Part shown: positions 1 through 9,135 of the stretch, one piece after another
Layout of the letters: every line of letters starts with the position of its first letter
Position numbering within the stretch: position 1 is the stretch's first letter
From: Allopusillimonas ginsengisoli
GTDB lineage: Bacteria > Pseudomonadota > Gammaproteobacteria > Burkholderiales > Burkholderiaceae_B
DNA: 64,000 nt
Assembly: GCF_004153455.1 (NCBI RefSeq)
Contig: NZ_SDQE01000002.1
Location: 372,001-436,000, forward strand
Reading direction: 5' to 3'
Translations under genes and position numbers: made by a program
Notes under the pieces: generated by a model
What the model saw: only the letters and a program-made list of their open reading frames with translations
What the model was told of the DNA's origin: nothing
Databases searched by the model: none

Positions 1-1
1 C

Positions 2-1111
2 GCCTATCATTGTTACAGCAGCCCCGAGGAAGTCGAGGCCATGCGCGAAAAAGCCCGCGCCGCCGGCTTGAAACCACGCTATGACGGCACCTGGCGGCCC
101 GAAGAGGGCAAGACTTTGCCGCCGATACCCCAAGGGCGCAAGCCTGTCGTGCGATTCCGCACCCCCCAGGAAGGCGTCACCCGTTGGGACGACATGATCA
201 AGGGCCCGATCAGCTTCGACAACCACGAGCTCGACGACCTGATCATCGCCCGGCCTGACGGCACCCCCACCTATAATTTCTGCGTGGTGGTCGACGACTG
301 GGACATGCAGATCACGCACGTGCTTCGGGGCGACGATCATGTCAACAATACGCCGAGACAAATCAACATACTGCGCGCGCTTGGCGCCACGGTGCCGGAG
401 TATGGCCACTTGCCGATGATACTCGGGCCGGATGGCGAAAAACTGTCCAAGCGCCACGGCGCGGTCAGCGTGATGGAGTACGACACGGACGGCTACCTGC
501 CGGACGCAATGATCAATTATCTGGCCCGCCTGGGCTGGAGCCACGGCGACGACGAGATTTTTTCACGGGAGCAGATGGTTGAATGGTTCGATACCCGCAA
601 TCTGACCAAGTCAGCCGCCCAATGGGATCCCAAAAAGCTTAATTGGGTGAATGCGCACTACATCAAGCAGTGCAGCAACGAAGCGCTGGCCGAGTACGTT
701 GCGCCACGCATCGTCAAGCTGGGCGGAGATCCGCAGGCGGTCGCACTGCCTGCTGTCATGGATCTGCTCAAAGATCGCGCCGAAACCCTCAACCAGTTGG
801 CCGAAGGCGCAATGCTGTTCTGCGCGCCCCATGCGCCAGCCGATCCGGACCTGATGGCAGCGCACATAGACGACGCCGCACGTGCGCTGCTGGCTGAATT
901 TGCCGACAAGGCCAAGGCCTTGCCTGAATGGACGCCGGAATCGGTCGACGGGCTGATCAAAGACATGCTGGCTGACCATGGCGTCAAGATGCCCAAGCTG
1001 GCGATCCCTTTGCGAATTGTTGTAACGGGCCGCAAGCAGACGCCGTCGATCAGCGCCGTGCTGGCCATACTGGGCCGCGAGTGCGTGCTGGAAAGGCTGG
1101 CCGCCGCATAG
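2..1111 (+). CDS. gltX: Glutamyl-tRNA synthetase, 3' part (5' end outside window)
   Basis: This class I aminoacyl-tRNA synthetase charges tRNA-Glu with glutamate in the cytoplasm. The reading frame is open from base 2, so the gene enters from outside the window and the HIGH motif is missing from view. The KMSKS-type motif is visible as KLSKR at about 440-454, preceded by the usual RGDDH and [12 protein letters not shown] context. The C-terminal anticodon-binding part is complete and ends in a stop at 1109-1111. An internal ATG at 41 is not the real start because the frame upstream continues with typical GltX sequence ([13 protein letters not shown]). The next gene on the opposite strand ends only 4 bases away. 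The identification is secure. Confidence 0.97.
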   Translation, partial: AYHCYSSPEEVEAMREKARAAGLKPRYDGTWRPEEGKTLPPIPQGRKPVVRFRTPQEGVTRWDDMIKGPISFDNHELDDLIIARPDGTPTYNFCVVVDDWDMQITHVLRGDDHVNNTPRQINILRALGATVPEYGHLPMILGPDGEKLSKRHGAVSVMEYDTDGYLPDAMINYLARLGWSHGDDEIFSREQMVEWFDTRNLTKSAAQWDPKKLNWVNAHYIKQCSNEALAEYVAPRIVKLGGDPQAVALPAVMDLLKDRAETLNQLAEGAMLFCAPHAPADPDLMAAHIDDAARALLAEFADKAKALPEWTPESVDGLIKDMLADHGVKMPKLAIPLRIVVTGRKQTPSISAVLAILGRECVLERLAAA

Positions 1112-1115
1112 CGCG

Positions 1116-1613
1116 CTAGAAAGGCAGCCTGTACCCTGGAGACATGCGGCGCGCGTTGATGCGCGTGCCGTCGCTGGCCTGCAGGACGAGCTTGTCGGCC
1201 TCTGCTGAAACCAGCTTATAGCGATTGGTGTAGATGGGGTCGTCCAGGCTGACCTGCGCGCCATTGGATTCCAGCGTGCGCAGCACGATGGTGTTCTGGT
1301 CGTGGTGCCAGCAGCCGGTTTCGTCCAACCCTTGTGAGGGCTGCTTGCTGCGCTTCAGCTGCTCTGTATAGGCCATGGTGCCATCGGGGTTCAGGGTAAA
1401 GAGCGTGCGGAGCTCGCCTCGCACCCCTTTTTCGCGACGGACGCTCAGCCAGTTTCCTACCACCGTATCCTGGCTGGCCGCGGCCTGGCACGAAGGAAGC
1501 TGGGTCGCCGACTCGACAGGCGGCGCCTTGACGGGCGCGGTGCAGCCAGCTGCGATGGCAGCCGTGAACAGGCCAGCGATCACCATGCGCGGGCGCAGTA
1601 AGGTATCTTGCAT
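1116..1613 (-). CDS. Small predicted lipoprotein of unknown function
   Basis: I do not recognise a named family. The protein has about 165 residues and starts with a lipoprotein signal peptide (MQDTLLRPRMVIAG) ending in the lipobox IAAGC, so it is probably anchored to a membrane in the periplasm. The rest looks like a small beta-rich domain with a GNW..RREKG start and alternating hydrophobic strands. I chose the ATG at 1613, not the upstream ATG at 1643, because an AAGGAAGG Shine-Dalgarno sequence lies just before it and the lipobox then sits at the normal distance. It converges on gltX with almost no gap. Its function is unknown. Confidence 0.75.
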   Translation of the reverse strand: MQDTLLRPRMVIAGLFTAAIAAGCTAPVKAPPVESATQLPSCQAAASQDTVVGNWLSVRREKGVRGELRTLFTLNPDGTMAYTEQLKRSKQPSQGLDETGCWHHDQNTIVLRTLESNGAQVSLDDPIYTNRYKLVSAEADKLVLQASDGTRINARRMSPGYRLPF

Positions 1614-1687
1614 GTATTCCTTCCTTGCAAAAAAGCGGGCCACCCACGGCGGTGCCCACGCAATAATCGTACCATCGAAAAAGCGTA

Positions 1688-2146
1688 TCAGATCATAAAA
1701 GGCAGCCTCACTTCGTGCTTGATCTCGCGCAGTGCCACAATGGTGCGCGTTTGCCTGACGCCGGGCAGATTGAACAGAAACCGATGCAGGAAACGATCAT
1801 AGTCCTCAGGGCTGGCGACCACCACCTTCAGCAGGTAATCGGCGTCGCCAGTGACGGCATAACACTCCAGAATCTCCGGGGCATCGCGCACGGTGCGTTC
1901 GAAGTTTTCCACGACCTCTGAGGAGTGCCGCTCCAGGCTGATCTGCGCAAACATGCAGCCATCCAGGCCCACCATGCTGCGATTCACTTGTGCGTAATAG
2001 CCCTGGATGACCCCCGCGCTTTCAAGCGACTTGACGCGGCGCCACACTGGCGCCGCCGACAGGCCGACACGATCTGACAGTTGCTGTGCCGAGGCACGGC
2101 CATCCTGTTGGAGATGTTTGAGTATTTTTAAATCTGTTTTATCCAA
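1688..2146 (-). CDS. Lrp/AsnC family transcriptional regulator
   Basis: This 152-residue protein has the full Lrp/AsnC layout. An N-terminal winged helix-turn-helix (MDKTDLKILKHLQQDGR, then SAQQLSDRVGLSAAPVWRRVKSLE) is followed by an RAM ligand-binding domain (ECYAVTGDADYLLKVV). Proteins of this family sense amino acids and often control the divergent gene. Here that is the indolepyruvate oxidoreductase starting at 2258, so control of aromatic or branched keto-acid breakdown is the likely role. The shared 110-base gap holds a perfect 7-4-7 dyad that may be its binding site. Confidence 0.9.
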   Translation of the reverse strand: MDKTDLKILKHLQQDGRASAQQLSDRVGLSAAPVWRRVKSLESAGVIQGYYAQVNRSMVGLDGCMFAQISLERHSSEVVENFERTVRDAPEILECYAVTGDADYLLKVVVASPEDYDRFLHRFLFNLPGVRQTRTIVALREIKHEVRLPFMI

Positions 2147-2158
2147 TTTTGCCTCCTC

Positions 2159-2176
2159 ACGAAATGTTTATTTCGT
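2159..2176. promoter_or_regulatory. Dyad between the Lrp regulator and iorAB, candidate operator
   Basis: The sequence ACGAAAT-GTTT-ATTTCGT is a perfect 7-base inverted repeat with a 4-base spacer. It lies 13 bases upstream of the Lrp-family start codon and 81 bases upstream of the oxidoreductase start. Its size and A/T-rich centre resemble Lrp/AsnC binding sites. The assignment is inferred from position and symmetry. Confidence 0.5.
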
Positions 2177-2257
2177 TTCCTAGGGATTTTACGCCATGAA
2201 ATAGCAATAAACACAGTGCCGGACCTGTCTATCATGTAAAGAGAAATGGAGGCAGTG

Positions 2258-5200
2258 ATGTCCGCTCAACCGATTACCCAGCACACCCCTCAGCCTGATC
2301 TGGAATACAGGTTGGAAGACAGCCTCACCGCTAGAAACGGACGCATATTCCTCACCGGCACACAGGCGCTGGTGCGCATGCTGTTGTCTCAATATGACGC
2401 CGATCGCGCAGCTGGCTTGAATACCGCGGGCTTTGTCACCGGCTACCGCGGCTCACCGCTGGGTGGCGTGGACATGGCCATGTGGCGGGCGCAAAAGCAA
2501 CTTGATGCCCACAGAATCAGCTTCTTGCCTGCCGTGAACGAAGACCTGGGCGCGACCATGGTAATAGGAACCCAGCAGGCTGGCATGCGGGACGATCGCA
2601 AGGTCGATGGCGTGTTTGCGCTCTGGTACGGCAAGGGTCCGGGGCTGGATCGGGCTGGCGACGCGCTCCACCATGGCAGTGCGGCGGGCGCCAGTGCCAA
2701 GGGTGGCGTACTGCTTGTGGTGGGCGACGACCACACCGCGGCGTCATCCTCCATTCCCCACGCCAGCGAAACTTCTCTGATCGGATGGCAAATACCCATC
2801 GTCAACCCGGCATCAGTCGAAGAATATGAGCACTATGGACGCTGGGGTTGGGCGCTGTCGCGCTACAGCGGCGCATGGGTTGCCCTGAAGGCAGTGACCG
2901 AAACTGTTGAAAGCGGCCGGTCGTTCACCCTGCAGCCGATTCCCGATTTCTCAGTACCCAAGTCTGATCCCTATCAAGGCGCGACACCTTACAGCGCCCG
3001 TGAGTTCCTCACGCCCGAGATCGAATTGCGCATGGCGCGCCGGATTGATGCGGTGAAGGCGTTCTCGCGCAAGCATAGCCTGGATCGCCTGGTCAGGCCT
3101 GAACCGACCGCGCGGCTAGGCGTCGTATCCACAGGCAAGGCTTTTCTGGATGCCGAAGATGCGCTGGACGATCTGGCCAAGCGTTGTCCCGACTCACCTA
3201 TAGCACGCGTGCGCCATTACAAAATCGGCCTGAGCTGGCCCATAGACGAACAGGGGCTGCTGGCTTTCGCTGAAGGCCTGGATCACATTCTGGTTGTCGA
3301 GGAAAAAGCGCCCATCATCGAAGGGCAAATCAAAGACATTCTGTTCAATCGCCCTGCGCGGCCTACCGTCTGCGGCCAGCGCGATCTGGACAACGCCGCC
3401 TTGCTGCCGCGCGAAGGCCAGCTCTGTCCGGCACGGGTCGGATACGCGCTAACGCGCTGGATAGGCCAGATTGACCCCGCCATGCAGCGCTCGACTGTCT
3501 CAACGACCTGCCGTCGAGCCACGCAGCACACAATTAGCCGAGACAACGCCCGCGCCGGCGCCTCCCCGGCATTGCCAGAACTACAGACGACAGCGCTGCG
3601 CCGCACTGCGCAGCAAACGCCTGATCCAGCCACGCAAGCGCTCACGCGACGTCCCTACTTCTGTTCCGGCTGTCCGCACAATACATCGACCAAAGTGCCA
3701 GAAGGCAGCCAGGCGCTGGCTGGCGTCGGGTGCCATTACATGGCGACCTGGATGGATCGGAGTACTGGCGGCCTTACCCAAATGGGCGGAGAAGGCGTCG
3801 ACTGGATCGGATTGTCGCGCTACACGACAATGCCGCACGTTTTTCAGAACATGGGCGAAGGCACTTACTTTCACTCTGGCTACCTGGCGATCCGGCAGGC
3901 GGTTGCAGCCAATGCCAATATTACCTATAAGATTCTGTTCAATGACGCCGTCGCCATGACGGGCGGCCAGCCTGTCGATGGCTCCATCTCCGTGCCGGGC
4001 ATCTGCCAGCAATTGCAGGGGGAAGGCGTCAAGCGCATCGTCGTCACGACTGACGACCCTTCACGCTATCGCCACGTAAAGCTGCCGGATGGGATCAGGG
4101 TACACCCACGCAACGAGCTTGACGCACTGCAGCGCGAATTGCGTGATACGGCAGGCGTCACGGTGCTGATCCATGACCAGGCCTGTGCCGCAGAAAAACG
4201 CCGCCGGCGCAAAAAGAAAACGCTGGCCGAGCCGGCCCGGCGGCTATTCATCAACACAGCGGTATGCGAGGGCTGCGGCGACTGCGGCACTCAATCCAAT
4301 TGCCTGTCGCTGGTACCGGTGGAAACACCGTTTGGGCGCAAGCGTGCCATTGAACAGTCCAGCTGCAACAAAGACTATTCCTGTGCGGAGGGATTCTGTC
4401 CGAGTTTCGTGTCGGTGATCGGCGGCGAGCCGCGCAAATCGGCCGGACGCCGCAGCGCTGATCCGCAACGACTGCAAGCACTGATCCAGGCATTGCCACA
4501 GCCCGAGATGCGCCGCTATGACCACCATTGCAACATTCTGGTCGCCGGCATAGGGGGTACAGGGGTCATCACAGTGGGGGCCATTCTTTCGATGGCCGCG
4601 CATCTTGAAGGTCGCGCCGCCTCCGTGCTGGACATCACTGGTCTTGCCCAAAAAGGCGGCGCCGTCATCAGCCACATCCGGCTTTCCATGGATAGCCGCG
4701 AGCCGGGCGCCGTGCGGATCGGCCCGCGCCAGGCAGACGTGGCGATACTGTGTGATGTGGTGGCCGCCTGTCGCCCCGATGCGCTGCAGGCACTGCAACC
4801 CGATGGCACCCAGGTCACGCTCAATACCTATCTGGCGCCCACGCCCGAGTTCACGCGTGATGCCCAGGCGTCCCAGGATCCTGGCGGACTGATCAACACC
4901 ATTCAGGCGACAACCGGCTGTAGCGAGACGGCCTTTCTCGATGCCCACAAGCTGGCCACCGAACAGCTCGGCGACGGCATTCTGGCCAACATGATGATGC
5001 TGGGCCATGCCTGGCAGCTTGGGGGCGTTCCATTGAGCGAAACCGCGATCCTGCGCGCGCTGGAGCTCAACGGCGTGGCTGTCGAGGCCAATAAAAAAGC
5101 GTTTGAACTCGGCCGGTTGGCGGCCAGCCAACCGCAGGCGCTGGCCACCGACGCCGCGCCCCGCGAGCAGGCGATCGTTGTGCACATGCCCGAATCGCTT

Positions 5201-5866
5201 TCCGCCGTTGTGTCACGCTTTCGCGAGGAACTGACCGCCTATCAGAATGAGGCTTACGCAGAGCGCTATATAGAACGGGTGGAGCGCGTGCGCGCAGCCG
5301 AGCTATCCTTGTATCCACAAGCTCGCCCCCGGCTTGCACTGGCAGTGGCCCGCTCGCTGTACAAGCTGATGGCCTACAAGGACGAATACGAAGTTGCGCG
5401 TTTGTACACAAACGGTGCGTTTCGGCAGCAACTGAAGGAGTCCTTCGGCGGCGATTTCACACTGCGCTTTCACCTGGCGCCGCCGCTGTTCGCGCCACGC
5501 GATCCGCATACTGGCCGGCCCCGCAAGATCAGCCTGGGACCCGCCACGGAGCGCGTGTTCAAGATTCTGGCGCGCGGCAAAGGGCTGCGCGGCAGTTGGC
5601 TGGACGTTTTCTCGTATACTGCGGAACGGCGCCTCGAGCGGCAACTGATCAAGGACTACGAACGCGCGCTGGATGCCCTCCTGCCGCGCCTCACGCGTCA
5701 GAACTATCAGTCGGCCATCGACCTGGCCGAGTTGCCTCAAAGCGTACGCGGCTTCGGCTATATCAAGGAAGCGGCTGCGCGCGCCTGTCAGGCACAACTC
5801 AGGGCAGTTGTTCACCCAGAAGCAGGTACGCAAGACGTTAACAATTTTTTACAAGCACATTCCTGA
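2258..5866 (+). CDS. Fused indolepyruvate:ferredoxin oxidoreductase-type enzyme (IorA-IorB fusion)
   Basis: This protein of about 1202 residues joins in one chain the parts that archaea carry as IorA and IorB. The family oxidatively decarboxylates aryl- or branched 2-keto acids to acyl-CoA with thiamine diphosphate and passes electrons to an iron-sulfur acceptor. Visible parts are the N-terminal pyrimidine-binding thiamine domain, a second thiamine domain (CSGCPHNTSTKVP and GEGVDWIGLS), a cysteine-rich cluster region (CEGCGDCG from about residue 670, then CNKDYSC and CAEGFCPSF), a Rossmann-like gamma domain (GIGGTGVITVG, about residue 764) and a long C-terminal region. The ATG at 2258 has GGAGG five bases upstream; the in-frame ATG at 2246 overlaps that site, so 2258 is preferred. 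Its keto-acid substrate cannot be read from sequence. Confidence 0.9.
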   Translation: MSAQPITQHTPQPDLEYRLEDSLTARNGRIFLTGTQALVRMLLSQYDADRAAGLNTAGFVTGYRGSPLGGVDMAMWRAQKQLDAHRISFLPAVNEDLGATMVIGTQQAGMRDDRKVDGVFALWYGKGPGLDRAGDALHHGSAAGASAKGGVLLVVGDDHTAASSSIPHASETSLIGWQIPIVNPASVEEYEHYGRWGWALSRYSGAWVALKAVTETVESGRSFTLQPIPDFSVPKSDPYQGATPYSAREFLTPEIELRMARRIDAVKAFSRKHSLDRLVRPEPTARLGVVSTGKAFLDAEDALDDLAKRCPDSPIARVRHYKIGLSWPIDEQGLLAFAEGLDHILVVEEKAPIIEGQIKDILFNRPARPTVCGQRDLDNAALLPREGQLCPARVGYALTRWIGQIDPAMQRSTVSTTCRRATQHTISRDNARAGASPALPELQTTALRRTAQQTPDPATQALTRRPYFCSGCPHNTSTKVPEGSQALAGVGCHYMATWMDRSTGGLTQMGGEGVDWIGLSRYTTMPHVFQNMGEGTYFHSGYLAIRQAVAANANITYKILFNDAVAMTGGQPVDGSISVPGICQQLQGEGVKRIVVTTDDPSRYRHVKLPDGIRVHPRNELDALQRELRDTAGVTVLIHDQACAAEKRRRRKKKTLAEPARRLFINTAVCEGCGDCGTQSNCLSLVPVETPFGRKRAIEQSSCNKDYSCAEGFCPSFVSVIGGEPRKSAGRRSADPQRLQALIQALPQPEMRRYDHHCNILVAGIGGTGVITVGAILSMAAHLEGRAASVLDITGLAQKGGAVISHIRLSMDSREPGAVRIGPRQADVAILCDVVAACRPDALQALQPDGTQVTLNTYLAPTPEFTRDAQASQDPGGLINTIQATTGCSETAFLDAHKLATEQLGDGILANMMMLGHAWQLGGVPLSETAILRALELNGVAVEANKKAFELGRLAASQPQALATDAAPREQAIVVHMPESLSAVVSRFREELTAYQNEAYAERYIERVERVRAAELSLYPQARPRLALAVARSLYKLMAYKDEYEVARLYTNGAFRQQLKESFGGDFTLRFHLAPPLFAPRDPHTGRPRKISLGPATERVFKILARGKGLRGSWLDVFSYTAERRLERQLIKDYERALDALLPRLTRQNYQSAIDLAELPQSVRGFGYIKEAAARACQAQLRAVVHPEAGTQDVNNFLQAHS

Positions 5867-6014
5867 TAGCGATTAAGTCATGGCTTGCGTCTCTTTGTGC
5901 CGCAAGCCTACGACTGGCGCGGCTTCCCCATTTCGACGGGATTTGGGATGCGCAAAGCATCCACAAAACTCAGTAAAAATCAAGCCTAAAAGCACTTGCT
6001 TCCCCTTGGGACAC

Positions 6015-6061
6015 TTACTACAATTAGTGCTTAAACAACGGGCAACCACAATATATTGTGG
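6015..6061. promoter_or_regulatory. Tandem NrdR-box-like sites upstream of nrdA
   Basis: A perfect 16-base palindrome, CCACAATATATTGTGG, lies at 6046-6061 and matches the NrdR-box pattern closely. A degenerate copy, TTACTACAATTAGTGC, lies at 6015-6030. The centres are 31 bases apart, three helical turns, which is the classic arrangement of paired NrdR boxes before ribonucleotide reductase genes. NrdR is a dATP/ATP-responsive repressor; its gene is not in this window. The rest of the 312-base gap from 5867 to 6178 holds no credible gene. The 69-codon frame at 5880-6089 overlaps the boxes and has no coding character. Confidence 0.75.
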
Positions 6062-6178
6062 TCGAGACGCAAATATAGCGCCTGCCTAGCCATACCACAG
6101 CAAACGGCTGTTTGCATCCGCCAACCCAAATAACGATAGACGCGCGCCCGCGACCGTTACTCTGCCTCAGGAGCCTCC

Positions 6179-9115
6179 ATGCAAACCAACCCGACCGAGA
6201 CCACGACCTCTCAGTCCGCCCCTCTTTCTCCTGCCACAAGCAATCATGCGGCCGATACCGGCAACAAATGGGAAAACTTCCATATTATTCGTCGCAATGG
6301 CGCTGTGGTCGGTTTTGAGCCCGGCAAGATCGTCATCGCGCTGACCAAGGCGTTTCTCGCTGTCAACGGCGGCCAGGGCGCTGCCTCTGCCCGCGTGCGC
6401 GAGCTGGTCGAAACGCTCACCGCGCAGGCAGTCAACGCGCTGGTGCGCAATCGCCCAAGCGGCGGCACCTTCCATATAGAAGATGTCCAGGATCAGGTCG
6501 AGCTTGCGCTGATGCGTTCGGGCGAGCACGATGTTGCGCGCGCCTATGTGCTGTATCGCGAAAAGCGCTCGCAGGAGCGCGCCCGCAGCGCTCCGCCCGT
6601 ACAGCCCGAGGTTGCCGGGCAGAGCGGCATCAATGTCATCGATAACGGCGTCAAGCGTCCGCTGGATCTGTCGCGTCTGCGCACCACCATTGCCGAAGCT
6701 GGCGCCAATCTGCCTCACGACATCGACGTCGAAGGCATCCTGAAAGAAACCGTCAAGAACATCTACGACGGCATTCCTGTCGACGAAGTCTTCAAGTCTG
6801 CCATTCTGTCCGCGCGCGCGCTGGTCGAAACAGACCCATCCTATAGCCAGGTTACCGCACGCCTGCTGCTGCACACGATCCGCAAGGAAGTCCTGGGCGA
6901 AGAAGTCGAGCAGTCTGAAATGACGACGCGCTATGCCGAATACTTCCCCCAGTTCATCAAGACGGGTATCGAGGGCGAACTGCTCGACGCAAAGCTTGCC
7001 GAGTACGACCTGGCCAAACTGGGCGCAGCGCTCAAGGCCGAGCGCGATCAGCAGTTCAATTACCTGGGCCTGCAAACCCTGTATGACCGCTACTTCCTGC
7101 ACCTGCGCGGTCGTCGTATCGAACTGCCGCAAGTGTTCTTCATGCGTGTCGCCATGGGCCTGGCACTCAACGAAGCCAATCGCGAAGATCGCGCCATCGA
7201 ATTCTATGAAGTCCTGTCCTCATTCGACTTCATGAGCTCCACACCTACGCTGTTCAATTCGGGCACCCTGCATTCTCAGCTGTCGTCCTGCTACCTCACC
7301 ACGGTGTCGGACGATCTGGCCGGCATCTACGATGCCATCAAGGAAAACGCCCTGCTGGCCAAGTACGCCGGCGGCCTGGGCAACGACTGGACGCCTGTGC
7401 GCGCGCTGCGCAGCCACATCAAGGGCACCAACGGCGAAAGCCAGGGTGTCGTGCCCTTCCTGAAGGTCGTCAACGATACCGCTGTCGCCGTCAACCAAGG
7501 GGGCAAGCGCAAGGGCGCCGTGTGCGCCTACCTTGAAACCTGGCACCTGGATATCGAAGAGTTCCTGGAACTGCGCAAGAACACTGGCGACGAGCGCCGC
7601 CGCACCCATGACATGAATACCGCGAACTGGATTCCTGATCTGTTCATGAAGCGCGTGATGGAAAATGGCGACTGGACACTGTTCTCGCCTTCCGATTGCC
7701 CCGACCTGCACGACAAGTACGGCGTTGCCTTCGAAGAGGCCTATGTCGGCTACGAGAACAAGGTCGCCAACGGCGAACTGACACTGTTCAAGAAGATTCC
7801 CGCTGTCCAGCTCTGGCGCAAGATGCTGTCCATGCTGTTCGAAACCGGCCACCCCTGGATCACCTTCAAGGATGCGTGCAACGTGCGCTCTCCTCAGCAG
7901 CACGTGGGCGTCGTGCACAGTTCCAACCTGTGCACCGAGATCACGCTCAACACCAACGAGTCGGAAATCGCCGTCTGCAACCTGGGCTCCGTCAACCTGG
8001 CCGCGCACCTCAAGCTGGCAGACAACGGCCAGTATGTACTTGACCACGACAAGCTTGAGCGCACCATCACCACCGCGATGCGCATGCTCGACAATGTCAT
8101 CGACATCAATTATTACGCCGTCGAAAAGGCACGCAATGCCAACATGCGTCACCGCCCGGTGGGCATGGGCGTCATGGGGTTCCAGGATTGCCTGCACATG
8201 ATGCGTGTGCCCTTTGGCTCCGATGCTGCGGTCGAGTTCTCCGACCGTTCCATGGAAGCCCTGTGCTATCACGCTTATTTTGCGTCCAGCAAGCTGGCGG
8301 CCGAACGCGGCACCTACGAAACCTTCAAGGGTTCGCTGTGGGACCGCGGCATTCTGCCGCAAGACACGCTGGCGTTGCTGCGCGAGCAACGCGGTGGCTA
8401 CCTCGAGGTCGACGACAGCGCCACGCTGGACTGGGACACGCTGCGCGCCCATATCGCCCAGCACGGCATGCGCAACTCGAACTGCGTTGCCATTGCACCG
8501 ACGGCAACCATCTCCAATATCATTGGCGTGTCGCCTTGCATCGAACCCAACTACCGCAACCTGTATGTCAAATCCAATCTGTCCGGCGAGTTCACGGTCG
8601 TCAACGACTTCCTGGTGCGCGATCTCAAAGACCGCAAGCTGTGGGACGAAGTCATGGTCGCCGATCTCAAATACTTCGATGGCAGCCTGGCACGCATAGA
8701 CCGCATCCCGGATGATCTGCGCGAACTCTACGCCACGGCTTTCGAAGTCGATCCCACCTGGGTGGTCGAGTGCGCTGCGCGGCGTTCCAAATGGATTGAC
8801 CAGGCCCAGTCGCTGAACATCTTCATGGCCGGCGTGTCGGGCAAGAAGCTCGACGACATCTACAAGCTGGCCTGGACACGCGGTATCAAGACCACATATT
8901 ACTTGCGCTCCATCGGCGCGACCAACGCCGAAAAATCCACTGGCCGCGGCGGCGAACTGAACGCCGTCAGCAACGGTACGGGCGCGAGCACTGCGGCATC
9001 TGCCTCCGCAGCGTCCTCCACCGTGCCCGCGCTTCCCGAAGCCGAGATTGTTGGCGCCGCATGCACCATGCGGCCCGGCGACGAAGGGTTCGACGAATGC
9101 GAAGCATGCCAGTAA
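6179..9115 (+). CDS. nrdA: Ribonucleoside-diphosphate reductase class I, alpha subunit
   Basis: NrdA reduces ribonucleoside diphosphates to deoxyribonucleotides together with NrdB. The 978-residue protein is longer than the E. coli enzyme because it carries two ATP-cone regulatory domains in a row (about residues 38-140 and 155-250), as in the Pseudomonas aeruginosa type. The catalytic NLCTEI and AVCNLGS cysteine motifs lie near residues 582 and 602, and the C-terminal redox pair is the CEAC at 974-977. A CAGGAG ribosome-binding site precedes the ATG. nrdB follows after 20 bases, so the two form an operon, probably repressed by NrdR through the upstream boxes. Confidence 0.97.
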   Translation: MQTNPTETTTSQSAPLSPATSNHAADTGNKWENFHIIRRNGAVVGFEPGKIVIALTKAFLAVNGGQGAASARVRELVETLTAQAVNALVRNRPSGGTFHIEDVQDQVELALMRSGEHDVARAYVLYREKRSQERARSAPPVQPEVAGQSGINVIDNGVKRPLDLSRLRTTIAEAGANLPHDIDVEGILKETVKNIYDGIPVDEVFKSAILSARALVETDPSYSQVTARLLLHTIRKEVLGEEVEQSEMTTRYAEYFPQFIKTGIEGELLDAKLAEYDLAKLGAALKAERDQQFNYLGLQTLYDRYFLHLRGRRIELPQVFFMRVAMGLALNEANREDRAIEFYEVLSSFDFMSSTPTLFNSGTLHSQLSSCYLTTVSDDLAGIYDAIKENALLAKYAGGLGNDWTPVRALRSHIKGTNGESQGVVPFLKVVNDTAVAVNQGGKRKGAVCAYLETWHLDIEEFLELRKNTGDERRRTHDMNTANWIPDLFMKRVMENGDWTLFSPSDCPDLHDKYGVAFEEAYVGYENKVANGELTLFKKIPAVQLWRKMLSMLFETGHPWITFKDACNVRSPQQHVGVVHSSNLCTEITLNTNESEIAVCNLGSVNLAAHLKLADNGQYVLDHDKLERTITTAMRMLDNVIDINYYAVEKARNANMRHRPVGMGVMGFQDCLHMMRVPFGSDAAVEFSDRSMEALCYHAYFASSKLAAERGTYETFKGSLWDRGILPQDTLALLREQRGGYLEVDDSATLDWDTLRAHIAQHGMRNSNCVAIAPTATISNIIGVSPCIEPNYRNLYVKSNLSGEFTVVNDFLVRDLKDRKLWDEVMVADLKYFDGSLARIDRIPDDLRELYATAFEVDPTWVVECAARRSKWIDQAQSLNIFMAGVSGKKLDDIYKLAWTRGIKTTYYLRSIGATNAEKSTGRGGELNAVSNGTGASTAASASAASSTVPALPEAEIVGAACTMRPGDEGFDECEACQ

Positions 9116-9135
9116 TCAGCTATTAGGAAACCATC

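Noticed and set aside
4244-5185. 313-codon frame opposite the indolepyruvate oxidoreductase
   Set aside because: It is antisense to a certain gene and has no recognisable domain.
5880-6089. 69-codon frame before nrdA
   Set aside because: It overlaps the NrdR-box pair and has no Shine-Dalgarno or family match.
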